NCBI GenBank assembly: GCA_902464195.1
Contig: CABQJB010000140.1
Span: forward strand, 1 to 5,446
Length of the DNA: 5,446 bases
Direction of reading: 5' to 3'
From: an uncultured Megasphaera sp.
GTDB lineage: Bacteria; Bacillota; Negativicutes; Veillonellales; Megasphaeraceae
The notes under the pieces were generated by a model. That model made no database searches, was not told the origin of the DNA, and saw only the letters and a list, made by a program, of their open reading frames with translations. This document shows, piece by piece, positions 1 through 5,446 of this stretch; within the stretch, counting starts at the first letter, position 1; every line of letters starts with the position of its first letter. The position numbers and the translations under genes were made by a program.

Positions 1-2
1 CC

Positions 3-164
3 TTTAAATACTACGTCGATGACGAAGGCAACCTCATCCTCGATACGTGCGTCCTCCTCAAAGACGATGAAGTCGACGGCGATTTGATTTACGCCATGTT
101 CGATGTCATCATCCGCCACCTCGGCGAATCGTACAAAGAGCTCATGAAATCCATTTGGGCGTAA
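3..164 (+). CDS. 3' end of a probable YbjN-domain protein (partial)
   Basis: The open frame enters from the left edge and gives 53 residues ending in ESYKELMKSIWA before TAA at 162-164. It is acidic and alpha/beta-like. It opens with FKYYVDDEGNLILDT, a strand-turn-strand of the type 'Y-x-D-x-x-G-N/D-L', and finishes with a helix ending 'Y-x-x-L-M-x-x-I-W'. This combination resembles the C-terminus of YbjN-like, type III secretion chaperone-fold proteins, which are small cytosolic proteins of poorly known function. Codon use (GTC, CTC, GAC, ATC) matches the other genes here, so it is a native coding end. The gene start lies outside the window. The family call rests on recall of the C-terminal pattern, and the reading frame is much more certain than the family. 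A strong terminator follows about 110 bp downstream, so the gene probably ends its own transcript. Confidence 0.6.
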   Translation, partial: FKYYVDDEGNLILDTCVLLKDDEVDGDLIYAMFDVIIRHLGESYKELMKSIWA

Positions 165-177
165 TTTTGGGCGTAAT
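154..177 (+). repeat. Perfect 12-bp tandem duplication spanning the stop codon
   Basis: TTTGGGCGTAAT occurs at 154-165 and again, directly abutting, at 166-177. Because the unit is 12 bp it keeps the frame. The upstream gene therefore reads Ile-Trp-Ala-stop followed by Phe-Trp-Ala-stop, and the TAA stop is present twice in frame. It looks like a recent slippage duplication at the gene end. Confidence 0.9.
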
Positions 178-244
178 ATAGTTTATAGTACAGCGTTTGT
201 AGCAGGCCGTAGAGTTTTTTAAATTTTTAGCTATCCATTCATTG

Positions 245-272
245 AAAACTGAAAACTACAAACTAAGAACTA
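245..272. repeat. Four-unit degenerate heptamer tract (NNNACTA type)
   Basis: Four consecutive 7-mers can be read: aaaactg, aaaacta, caaacta, agaacta. They share an A-A-C-T core at the same place in each unit. The tract directly abuts the A-run of the following terminator. The longer array at 4284-4360 has the same unit length and the same final -ACTA, so both may belong to one class of intergenic heptamer repeat. Confidence 0.6.
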
Positions 273-310
273 AAAAAAGGCGTTGTCTCTTGAAGACAGC
301 GCCTTTTTTA
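272..310 (+). terminator. Intrinsic terminator after the partial upstream gene
   Basis: A 10-bp stem pairs 279-288 (GGCGTTGTCT) with 294-303 (AGACAGCGCC). It has one G-U pair, a 5-nt CTTGA loop, and a T6 run at 304-309. The left arm is preceded by seven A residues (272-278) that can pair with the T run, so the element could also stop - strand transcription. It separates the upstream gene from the PFOR promoter. Confidence 0.88.
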
Positions 311-381
311 TGACTCTTTTTCATGAATATGCACGCGTTTAGACAAAATCGGCATAAGATGAACGTTTTACTAGAAAGGCC

Positions 382-410
382 TTGCATAAATTTTTTTGAA
401 ATAGTACAAT
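382..410 (+). promoter_or_regulatory. Probable sigma-70-type promoter of the PFOR gene
   Basis: A -35-like TTGCAT (382-387) and a -10-like TACAAT (405-410, five of six consensus bases) are separated by exactly 17 bp. The spacer is T-rich and the surroundings are AT-rich. Transcription would start near 417, leaving a leader of about 135 nt. The -35 box matches consensus only at TTG. The -10 sits within TACAATAAAG, which is also found in the inverted repeat upstream of the LysR gene. Confidence 0.55.
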
Positions 411-416
411 AAAGAT

Positions 417-552
417 AACAAATAGTCATCTAAAAAATACCTTAGTCACATAATGAAAAACGATGATTTTATCTGCGCAATGTTAAGGATGACTCCTAAG
501 TGTACACGGATTCTTTCATTTACCAGGTTTTACAGAAAGGGGAAAAGTTACT
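417..552 (+). promoter_or_regulatory. Leader (5' UTR) of PFOR with its ribosome binding site
   Basis: If the predicted promoter is right, about 135 nt precede the PFOR start. I see no known riboswitch. Possible pairings include AGTCATC (424-430) with GATGACT (488-494), and CCTTA (440-444) with TAAGG (484-488). These share base 488 and so exclude each other. The palindrome GTGTACAC lies at 500-507. The Shine-Dalgarno sequence AAAGGGG (536-542) sits 10 nt before ATG 553 and fixes that start. A short out-of-frame ORF from 453 lacks a ribosome binding site and is not called. Confidence 0.45.
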
Positions 553-3500
553 ATGGCAAAGAAAATTTTCAAGACAATGGATGGCAACGAAGCTGCGGCT
601 TATATTGCCTACGCCTTTACGGAACTGGCTTCTATCTTCCCGATAACGCCGTCGTCGCCGATGGCGGAACACGTCGATGAATGGGCCGCTCATGGCCGTA
701 AGAACTTGTTTGGCACGACTGTCCAGGTTCAGGAAATGCAGTCCGAAAAAGGGGCTGCCGGTGCCATGCACGGTGCGTTGAACACTGGCGCATTGACGAC
801 GACCTTTACGTCTTCCCAGGGCATGATGATCATGCTCAGCAACATGTTCAAGATTTCCAGCGAACTCCTGCCTGGTGTCTTCCACGTCGCATCCCGTACA
901 GTAGCTACCAACGGCTATACGATCTTTGCCGGCCATGATGATGCCATGGCTATGCGCGGCACGGGCATCAGCATGATGTGTGAATCGAGTGTCCAGGAAA
1001 TCATGGACCTGGCAGCTGTCGTCCATGCCACGGCTATTTCCTGTCGTATCCCGATCATCAACTTCTTCGATGGCTTCCGTACGTCTCACGAAATCCAGAA
1101 AATCGAAGTCCTGCCGTATGAAAAACTCCGGCCTCTCCTCGATATGGATGCCGTCCGGGCCTTCCGCAAACGCGGCATGAACCCGGATAATCCGGAAGCC
1201 ATTTCTTTCTGCGAACCGGCTGAAACGTTTATGCAGCACCGTGAAGCCCTCAATAAATTCTATGACCGCGTCCCTGATGTCGCTGAAGGATACATGCAGA
1301 AGATGAGCGAAATCACGGGCCGTGAATACCACCTGTTCAACTATACCGGCGCTCCCGATGCCGAATTCGTCCTCGTCGCCATGGGTTCCGGCGCCCAGAC
1401 CATTGAAGAAACGGTCAAGATGCTCGTCGATAAAGGCGAAAAGGTTGGCTGCATCAACGTCCACATGTTCCGTCCGTGGTCGGAAAAACATTTCCTGGCT
1501 GCCTTGCCGAATACGGTCAAGAAGATTGCCGTCCTGGACCGCACGAAGGAAACCGGTGCCAATGGCGAACCGCTCTATCACAGCGTAGCCGCTACTTTTG
1601 CCGTAGCTGATAATGCACCGAAGGTCTACCACGGCCGTTATGGCATCGCATCGAAAGAATTCTTGCCGGGCGACGTCGTAGCCGCTTTTGAAAACCTCAA
1701 AGCCTTCGAACCGAAGAACGACTTCACCTTGAGCATCGTCGACGATGTTACCTATAAATCCCTGCCGCGTGTCAAAGGCATCGCTACCGGCGGCAAAGGA
1801 CTGAAAGCCTGCAAGTTCTGGGGCTTCGGTTCCGACGGTACAGTCGGCGCCAATAAGAGTGCCATCAAGATCATCGGCGATAACACCGATATGTATGCCC
1901 AGGCTTATTTTGCTTATGACTCCAAAAAATCCGGCGGCGTCACCGTATCGCATCTGCGCTTTGGCGATACGCCGATCAAGATGCCGTATCTCATCAATAA
2001 TGCCGACTTCATCGCCTGCCACCGCCAGTCCTATGTCCATGGATTCGACCTCCTGCGGGGCATCAAGAAAGGCGGTACGTTCCTGCTCAATACGGTATGG
2101 AAACCGGAAGAACTGGATGAAAAACTGCCGGCTAAATTAAAACGCGCTATTGCCCGCAACGACGTCAAGTTCTATATCATCGATGCCGTCGGCATTGCCC
2201 AGAAAATCGGTCTCGGCGGCCGCATCAACATGATCATGCAGTCGGCCTTCTTCAAACTGGCCGACGTCATTCCTCTGGACCTGGCTATTGCGAAACTGAA
2301 AGAATCCGTCGTCGCATCGTATGGCAAGAAAGGCCAGAATATCGTCGATATGAACAATGAAGCTATCGACCAGGGCCTGTCTGCTATCGTCAAGGTCGAT
2401 GTACCGGCCGCCTGGGCTGATGCTGTCGATGAACCGGTTGATCTGTCGAAACATACGAAATTCTTCCGTGAATTCTCTATTCCTGTCAATGCCCTCGAAG
2501 GCGACGACCTGCCGGTCAGCGCTTATGATGGCATCGAAGACGGCCGCTGGCCGACGGGGACCTGCGCCGAAGAAAAACGCGGCGTCGCCATGTTCGTACC
2601 GAGCTGGGATGCTGAAAAATGTATCGGCTGTAACCAGTGTTCCTTCGTCTGCCCCCATGCCGCTATCCGTCCGTTCCTGATGACGCCCGATGAAGCCGCT
2701 AAGGCACCGAAAGGCTACCAGGATAAGGAAATCAAAGTGGCTCCGGGCTACAAGTACAATATCGTCGTATCCGTCATGGACTGCCTGGGCTGCGGCAGCT
2801 GTACCCACGTCTGCCCGAAACAGGCATTGACCATGAAACCTTTCGACGACGAAGAATACAAAGCGGCTCTTTGGGATTACGTCATCGATTTGCCGGCGAA
2901 AGCCAACCCGATGGATAAGAATACCGTCATCGGCAGCCAGTTTGAACAGCCGCTCCTCGAATTCACCGGTGCCTGCGCAGGTTGTGCTGAAACGCCGTAT
3001 TGTAAAGTCGTCACTCAGCTCTTCGGCGACCGCATGATGATTGCCAACGCTCACGGCTGCTCCAGCGTATGGGGCGGTAGTGCACCGGACTGCGGCTATA
3101 CCAAGAATGCTCAGGGGCACGGCCCGGCCTGGTCGACATCCCTCTTTGAAGATAATGCAGAATATGGTTTCGGTATGATGCTGGCTGAAAAGACGGAACG
3201 GAAACTGCTGGAACAGTACATCGATGCCGCTATGGACGTCGCCAGCCCGGAACTGCAGGCAGCCTTTACGGAATGGAAAGAACACAAGGCTGAAAGCGAA
3301 GGGACCCGCGAACGTTCGGATAAGGTCATTGCCCTCTTGGAAGCTGAAAAAGATGGCAAACCGGCACTGGAACAGGTCTATGATATGAAACAGTTCCTGG
3401 TCAAACGCAGCCAGTGGATCTTTGGCGGCGACGGCTGGGCTTACGATATCGGTTATGGCGGCTTGGACCACGTCCTGGCTCAGGGCGAAGATGTCAACGT

Positions 3501-4065
3501 CCTGGTCTTCGATACAGAAGTTTACTCCAATACAGGCGGCCAGGCTTCCAAAGCTACGCCGACGGCAGCGGTTGCCCAGTTCGCAGCGTCCGGTAAGAAG
3601 ACGCGCAAGAAGGATTTGGGCATGATGGAAGCACAGTATGGCTACATCTACGTCGCTCAGGTCGCTATGGGTGCCGACAAGAACCAGTTCATGAAAGCCC
3701 TCAAAGAAGCCGAAGCCTACAAGGGCCCGTCCCTGATCATCGGTTATGCACCGTGCATCAACCACGGCCTGAAAGTCGGCCAGGGTCAGAGCCAGCTCGA
3801 AGAAAAACGGGCAGTCGAAGCCGGTTACTGGCATCTGTGGCGCTATAATCCGGAATTGAAGAAACAGGGCAAGAACCCCTTCATCCTCGACTCCAAACCG
3901 CCGACAGCCAACTTCCGCGACTTCCTCATGGGCGAAACACGCTTCTCGTCCTTGCAGCGCACCTTCCCGGATACGGCAGAAGCACTCTTTGAAAAGACCG
4001 AAGCAGATGCTAAGGACCGCTACGAAGGCTATGTCCGCATGACAAAAGCATATGATGACAAATAA
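553..4065 (+). CDS. nifJ: Pyruvate:ferredoxin (flavodoxin) oxidoreductase, single-chain
   Basis: This cytosolic enzyme oxidatively decarboxylates pyruvate with CoA to acetyl-CoA and CO2, passing electrons to ferredoxin or flavodoxin. At 1170 residues it has the full length of homodimeric PFORs. The N-terminal pyrimidine-binding domain carries FPITPSSPM (29-37), Glu65 in QSEKGAAG (TPP activation) and Arg115 in ASRT (pyruvate binding). A transketolase C-terminal-like domain follows. The gamma domain has GFGSDGTVGANK (424-435). The 2x[4Fe-4S] ferredoxin domain uses Cys690/693/696/700 and Cys744/747/750/754. The proximal cluster is ligated by Cys808, Cys811, Cys836 and Cys1068. The TPP-pyrophosphate domain shows GGDGWAYDIG (958-967) and NTGGQ from Asn993. 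Residue roles follow known PFOR structures such as that of Desulfovibrio africanus. No key residue is missing. The chain ends without the extra C-terminal segment known from D. africanus, so the proximal cluster may be less shielded from oxygen. The start is fixed by AAAGGGG 10 nt upstream. The gene appears monocistronic, between terminators at 272-310 and 4083-4134. The symbols por or pfor are equally usual; a nitrogen-fixation role is not implied. Confidence 0.97.
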   Translation: MAKKIFKTMDGNEAAAYIAYAFTELASIFPITPSSPMAEHVDEWAAHGRKNLFGTTVQVQEMQSEKGAAGAMHGALNTGALTTTFTSSQGMMIMLSNMFKISSELLPGVFHVASRTVATNGYTIFAGHDDAMAMRGTGISMMCESSVQEIMDLAAVVHATAISCRIPIINFFDGFRTSHEIQKIEVLPYEKLRPLLDMDAVRAFRKRGMNPDNPEAISFCEPAETFMQHREALNKFYDRVPDVAEGYMQKMSEITGREYHLFNYTGAPDAEFVLVAMGSGAQTIEETVKMLVDKGEKVGCINVHMFRPWSEKHFLAALPNTVKKIAVLDRTKETGANGEPLYHSVAATFAVADNAPKVYHGRYGIASKEFLPGDVVAAFENLKAFEPKNDFTLSIVDDVTYKSLPRVKGIATGGKGLKACKFWGFGSDGTVGANKSAIKIIGDNTDMYAQAYFAYDSKKSGGVTVSHLRFGDTPIKMPYLINNADFIACHRQSYVHGFDLLRGIKKGGTFLLNTVWKPEELDEKLPAKLKRAIARNDVKFYIIDAVGIAQKIGLGGRINMIMQSAFFKLADVIPLDLAIAKLKESVVASYGKKGQNIVDMNNEAIDQGLSAIVKVDVPAAWADAVDEPVDLSKHTKFFREFSIPVNALEGDDLPVSAYDGIEDGRWPTGTCAEEKRGVAMFVPSWDAEKCIGCNQCSFVCPHAAIRPFLMTPDEAAKAPKGYQDKEIKVAPGYKYNIVVSVMDCLGCGSCTHVCPKQALTMKPFDDEEYKAALWDYVIDLPAKANPMDKNTVIGSQFEQPLLEFTGACAGCAETPYCKVVTQLFGDRMMIANAHGCSSVWGGSAPDCGYTKNAQGHGPAWSTSLFEDNAEYGFGMMLAEKTERKLLEQYIDAAMDVASPELQAAFTEWKEHKAESEGTRERSDKVIALLEAEKDGKPALEQVYDMKQFLVKRSQWIFGGDGWAYDIGYGGLDHVLAQGEDVNVLVFDTEVYSNTGGQASKATPTAAVAQFAASGKKTRKKDLGMMEAQYGYIYVAQVAMGADKNQFMKALKEAEAYKGPSLIIGYAPCINHGLKVGQGQSQLEEKRAVEAGYWHLWRYNPELKKQGKNPFILDSKPPTANFRDFLMGETRFSSLQRTFPDTAEALFEKTEADAKDRYEGYVRMTKAYDDK

Positions 4066-4082
4066 ATAGTTTGTTGTAAGTG

Positions 4083-4134
4083 AAAAAAGGAGCCGCCCCA
4101 TTAAGCAAGAACACGTTTAATGGGGCGGTTTTTT
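4083..4134 (+). terminator. Strong intrinsic terminator of PFOR, possibly bidirectional
   Basis: A perfect 12-bp stem pairs 4093-4104 (CCGCCCCATTAA) with 4117-4128 (TTAATGGGGCGG) around a 12-nt loop, followed by T6 at 4129-4134. It begins 17 bp after the PFOR stop. An A6 run at 4083-4088 precedes the stem, so on the - strand the hairpin is followed by CTCC and then T6. It could therefore also terminate the convergent LysR transcript, which has no other obvious terminator. Confidence 0.92.
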
Positions 4135-4139
4135 GCACT

Positions 4140-4166
4140 GTAGGGGTCGCCGTGTGGGCGACCCGT
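4140..4166 (+). repeat. REP-like hairpin element, copy 1
   Basis: A 27-nt element begins GTAGGGG and ends CCCGT. Its perfect 8-bp stem pairs GGGTCGCC (4144-4151) with GGCGACCC (4157-4164) around the loop GTGTG. No T-run follows, so it is not an ordinary terminator. A second copy in inverted orientation lies at 4222-4248 with the same length, ends and loop size but a different stem sequence. The call as a dispersed extragenic repeat is inferred from this pair. Confidence 0.7.
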
Positions 4167-4221
4167 TAGGAATTTGGATGCTTCTCCGGCAGACTGGTCA
4201 GAAAATCACATGTATCCTGGG

Positions 4222-4248
4222 ACGGGCTCGCCACGTGCGAGCCCCTAC
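4222..4248 (-). repeat. REP-like hairpin element, copy 2 (inverted)
   Basis: Read on the - strand this is a 27-nt element with the same GTAGGGG start and CCCGT end as copy 1. Its perfect 8-bp stem pairs GGGCTCGC (4224-4231 on +) with GCGAGCCC (4237-4244) around a 5-nt loop. The inner stem bases differ from copy 1 on both arms yet remain fully paired. The inverted arrangement of two copies about 55 bp apart resembles the paired REP layout (BIME-like) of other bacteria. Confidence 0.7.
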
Positions 4249-4253
4249 GGATT

Positions 4254-4272
4254 ACGAGCCCCTTCGTGCGAC
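4254..4272 (-). repeat. Possible third, degenerate REP-like fragment
   Basis: CGAGCCCCT at 4255-4263 repeats the right arm of copy 2 (4238-4246) 17 bp downstream. The following TTCGTGCGAC does not rebuild the full hairpin. It may be a truncated or decayed copy, or the junction between the hairpin elements and the heptamer array. Confidence 0.35.
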
Positions 4273-4283
4273 AGCCACTACGA

Positions 4284-4360
4284 GCCACGAACCACGAACC
4301 ACGAACCACTAGCCACTAGCTACTAGTCACTAGCCACTAGCCACTAGTCACTAGCCACTC
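4284..4360. repeat. Eleven-unit heptanucleotide tandem array
   Basis: Seventy-seven bases divide without gaps into eleven 7-mers: gccacga, accacga, accacga, accacta, gccacta, gctacta, gtcacta, gccacta, gccacta, gtcacta, gccactc. Positions 1, 2 and 6 vary while C, A, C/T and final A are kept. An isolated gccacta precedes the array at 4274-4280. The array spans the 3' end of the LysR gene and supplies its TAG stop at 4351-4353. Heptamer tandem repeats of this style (STRR) are known from cyanobacteria; any kinship is unproven. Confidence 0.88.
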
Positions 4361-5277
4361 TCCCGTCCTTCCAAGAGGCCGGCCAGGATGGTGATATAGT
4401 GGCGCGCTTCTTCGTGCAGGGGTTCTCCGGCAATCTTGATCCAGCCTACGGTCATGGTGTCCAGGGGATTTTCGATGGGGATGGCCTGGATATGACGGCC
4501 GATGATGGATGGCGCTACGTGGCCTGTACCGATGGTGTAGGCGTCGGTAGACCGTATGACACTGAACAGGGTGGACCGGTCGGTGACGTAGATGCATTGA
4601 TGGCTGCCCGGATTGGGCAGGAGCAGCTCTTCTGAGAACTGAGACTTGTCATGGCCTTGTTCGAAGCGGACGCAGGGATATTCCGTGAATTGGCCGGGAA
4701 CGACGCGCCGGCACTCTGCCAGGGGATGGCCGCTGCGGACGTAAAGACAGGGCGTAAAGGCACAAAGAGACGTGAATTCCAGCTTATTTTTGCGGAACAA
4801 GTCCTGGAGGAAGCGCTCGTTCATGTGGGACAGGAAGAGGATGCCCAAATGGCTCTCGCGGGTGACGACGTCGTGGATGACCTGTGACGTCCGCCCTTCA
4901 CGCAGGGTGAATATGCAGGGATTTCCAGGCTGGACGTGCTGCAGAGCGTGGATGAAGGCTTCGTCGGCAAAGGGATAGTGCTGGGATGAAATGGACAGGA
5001 TCTGGGGCAGGTCCTGTCTTTTTTCTGCCTGGAAATGGTCGTGCATGGCCTCGGCATGGGAGAGGATGTGGCCGGCATAGTGCAGGAACTCCAGGCCTGC
5101 CGGTGTGAAGGTGATGCCATGGCGGTTCCGCTCGACCAGGGTCAGGGAGAATTCTTTTTCCAGATCCCGGATAGCCGTGCTCAGGCTGGGCTGGGAGATG
5201 TTCAGCGCCTGTGCGGCAGCTGAAATGGAATTGTGCTTAGATAACTCTAAGATATAACGAAGTTGCTGTAAAGTCAT
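4351..5277 (-). CDS. LysR-type transcriptional regulator
   Basis: This is a 308-residue DNA-binding regulator with the normal LTTR length and layout. The N-terminal winged helix-turn-helix covers about residues 1-60: MTLQQLRYILELSKHNSISAAA, then the recognition stretch LNISQPSLSTAIRDLEKEF and the wing ERNRHGITFTPAG. A linker helix (about 60-90, EFLHYAGHILSHAEAMHDHF) should mediate dimerisation. The periplasmic-binding-protein-like effector domain runs from about 92 (PQILSISSQHYPF) to 297. The effector cannot be read from the sequence; the central Cys residues (CIFTLREG, SLCAFTPC) offer no safe clue. The ATG at 5275-5277 is preceded by GAGGTG (5285-5290 on +) with a 7-nt gap, which supports this start. 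The last codons and the TAG lie in the heptamer array. The gene converges on PFOR, so they share no operon. A perfect inverted repeat about 50-105 bp upstream is a likely target, consistent with LTTR autoregulation and control of a divergent gene. Confidence 0.93.
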   Translation of the reverse strand: MTLQQLRYILELSKHNSISAAAQALNISQPSLSTAIRDLEKEFSLTLVERNRHGITFTPAGLEFLHYAGHILSHAEAMHDHFQAEKRQDLPQILSISSQHYPFADEAFIHALQHVQPGNPCIFTLREGRTSQVIHDVVTRESHLGILFLSHMNERFLQDLFRKNKLEFTSLCAFTPCLYVRSGHPLAECRRVVPGQFTEYPCVRFEQGHDKSQFSEELLLPNPGSHQCIYVTDRSTLFSVIRSTDAYTIGTGHVAPSIIGRHIQAIPIENPLDTMTVGWIKIAGEPLHEEARHYITILAGLLEGRESG

Positions 5278-5327
5278 AATAAAACACCTCGAATATCAAC
5301 CGTACCTATAGAATCGCATATCGTACT

Positions 5328-5383
5328 TTTATTGTATCAAAATAAAAAAATAGAGGAAAGTTATGAGTTTTTGATACAATAAA
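5328..5383. promoter_or_regulatory. Perfect 15-bp inverted repeat, candidate LysR operator
   Basis: TTTATTGTATCAAAA (5328-5342) and its exact complement TTTTGATACAATAAA (5369-5383) are separated by 26 bp, with centres 41 bp apart (about four helical turns). Each arm contains the imperfect dyad TTG-TAT-CAA and fits the LTTR T-N11-A rule (T5330/A5342 and T5369/A5381). Each arm also contains TACAAT pointing outward, a possible -10 for LysR on the - strand and for a divergent + strand gene. Neither has a convincing -35, as expected of activator-dependent promoters. The operator role is inferred. Confidence 0.6.
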
Positions 5384-5446
5384 GGAATATTTAAAATGAA
5401 AATAAAGAATAAATAGAGACAAAAAGCTGAAAAGAGATGTCTAGTC
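5384..5446 (+). other. AT-rich right edge, probable upstream region of a divergent gene
   Basis: No open frame of useful length is visible. ATG at 5396 gives only six codons before TAG, and ATG at 5437 meets the window edge after two further codons without a good ribosome binding site. The A-rich composition matches a promoter or leader region for a + strand gene beyond the edge. Confidence 0.3.

Noticed and set aside
310..342. Ten-codon ORF starting at the terminator T-run
   Set aside because: It begins inside the terminator, has no Shine-Dalgarno sequence and shows no conserved feature.
359..412. Short 17-codon ORF starting ATGAACGTT
   Set aside because: It has no ribosome binding site and runs through the predicted PFOR promoter.
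453..680. 75-codon + strand ORF overlapping the PFOR start
   Set aside because: It has no ribosome binding site, overlaps the well-supported PFOR start in another frame, and its second half merely reads PFOR codons out of frame.
520..2040. 506-codon antisense ORF within PFOR
   Set aside because: It is codon-aligned with PFOR and open only because PFOR avoids TTA, CTA and TCA. The translation is low in recognisable domains and no promoter or ribosome binding site supports it.
2137..4101. 654-codon antisense ORF within PFOR
   Set aside because: Same codon-bias shadow as the other antisense frame; its start lies inside the PFOR terminator hairpin.
4140..4166. Intrinsic terminator for the LysR or PFOR gene
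   Set aside because: There is a strong hairpin but no T-run on either side, and a matching inverted copy nearby fits a REP-like repeat better.
4271..4360. Possible CRISPR array
   Set aside because: The repeats are contiguous 7-mers with no spacers, so this is a simple tandem array.
5361..5400. Start of a divergent gene at ATG 5363 or ATG 5396
   Set aside because: Both frames close almost at once (three and six codons), so no gene is called before the right edge.

Overview
The window holds one complete metabolic gene, one complete regulator gene and the tail of a third gene, with unusually repeat-rich spacers between them. The main gene (553-4065, + strand) encodes a single-chain pyruvate:ferredoxin (flavodoxin) oxidoreductase of 1170 residues, the central pyruvate-oxidising enzyme of strict anaerobes. 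The TPP site, CoA-binding segment and all twelve iron-sulfur cysteines can be read in the translation. The rich codon usage, the single-chain PFOR, the short heptamer repeats and the GC-rich 'GTAGGGG...CCCGT' hairpins suggest an anaerobic Firmicute of the Negativicutes, possibly Megasphaera-like. That assignment is inference from recall of such genomes, not a database result.

Layout: 3-164 is the 3' end of a + strand gene that looks like a YbjN-domain protein. Positions 165-552 hold a 12-bp tandem duplication over its stop codon, four degenerate heptamers, a strong intrinsic terminator (272-310), a sigma-70-type promoter (382-410) and a leader of about 135 nt leading to the PFOR ribosome binding site. 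PFOR is followed directly by a second strong terminator (4083-4134). Positions 4135-4360 hold two REP-like hairpins in inverted orientation, a probable third fragment, and an 11-unit heptamer array that runs into the 3' end of the next gene. Positions 4351-5277 (- strand) encode a 308-residue LysR-type regulator convergent with PFOR. Upstream of the regulator, 5278-5446 is AT-rich and carries a perfect 15-bp inverted repeat with a 26-bp spacer. This is probably the regulator's operator/promoter region facing a divergent gene outside the window.

How the parts may work together: PFOR appears to be transcribed alone, with its own promoter and terminator. The LysR gene could control itself and a divergent neighbour through the inverted repeat. 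The 9-bp core of that repeat (TACAATAAA) also lies over the PFOR -10 region, so a link between the regulator and PFOR is possible but unproven; a shared -10 hexamer explains much of the match. I saw no CRISPR array, tRNA, rRNA, insertion sequence or clear new gene system. The most interesting material is non-coding: the inverted operator, the hairpin pair with compensatory changes, and the two related heptamer tracts.
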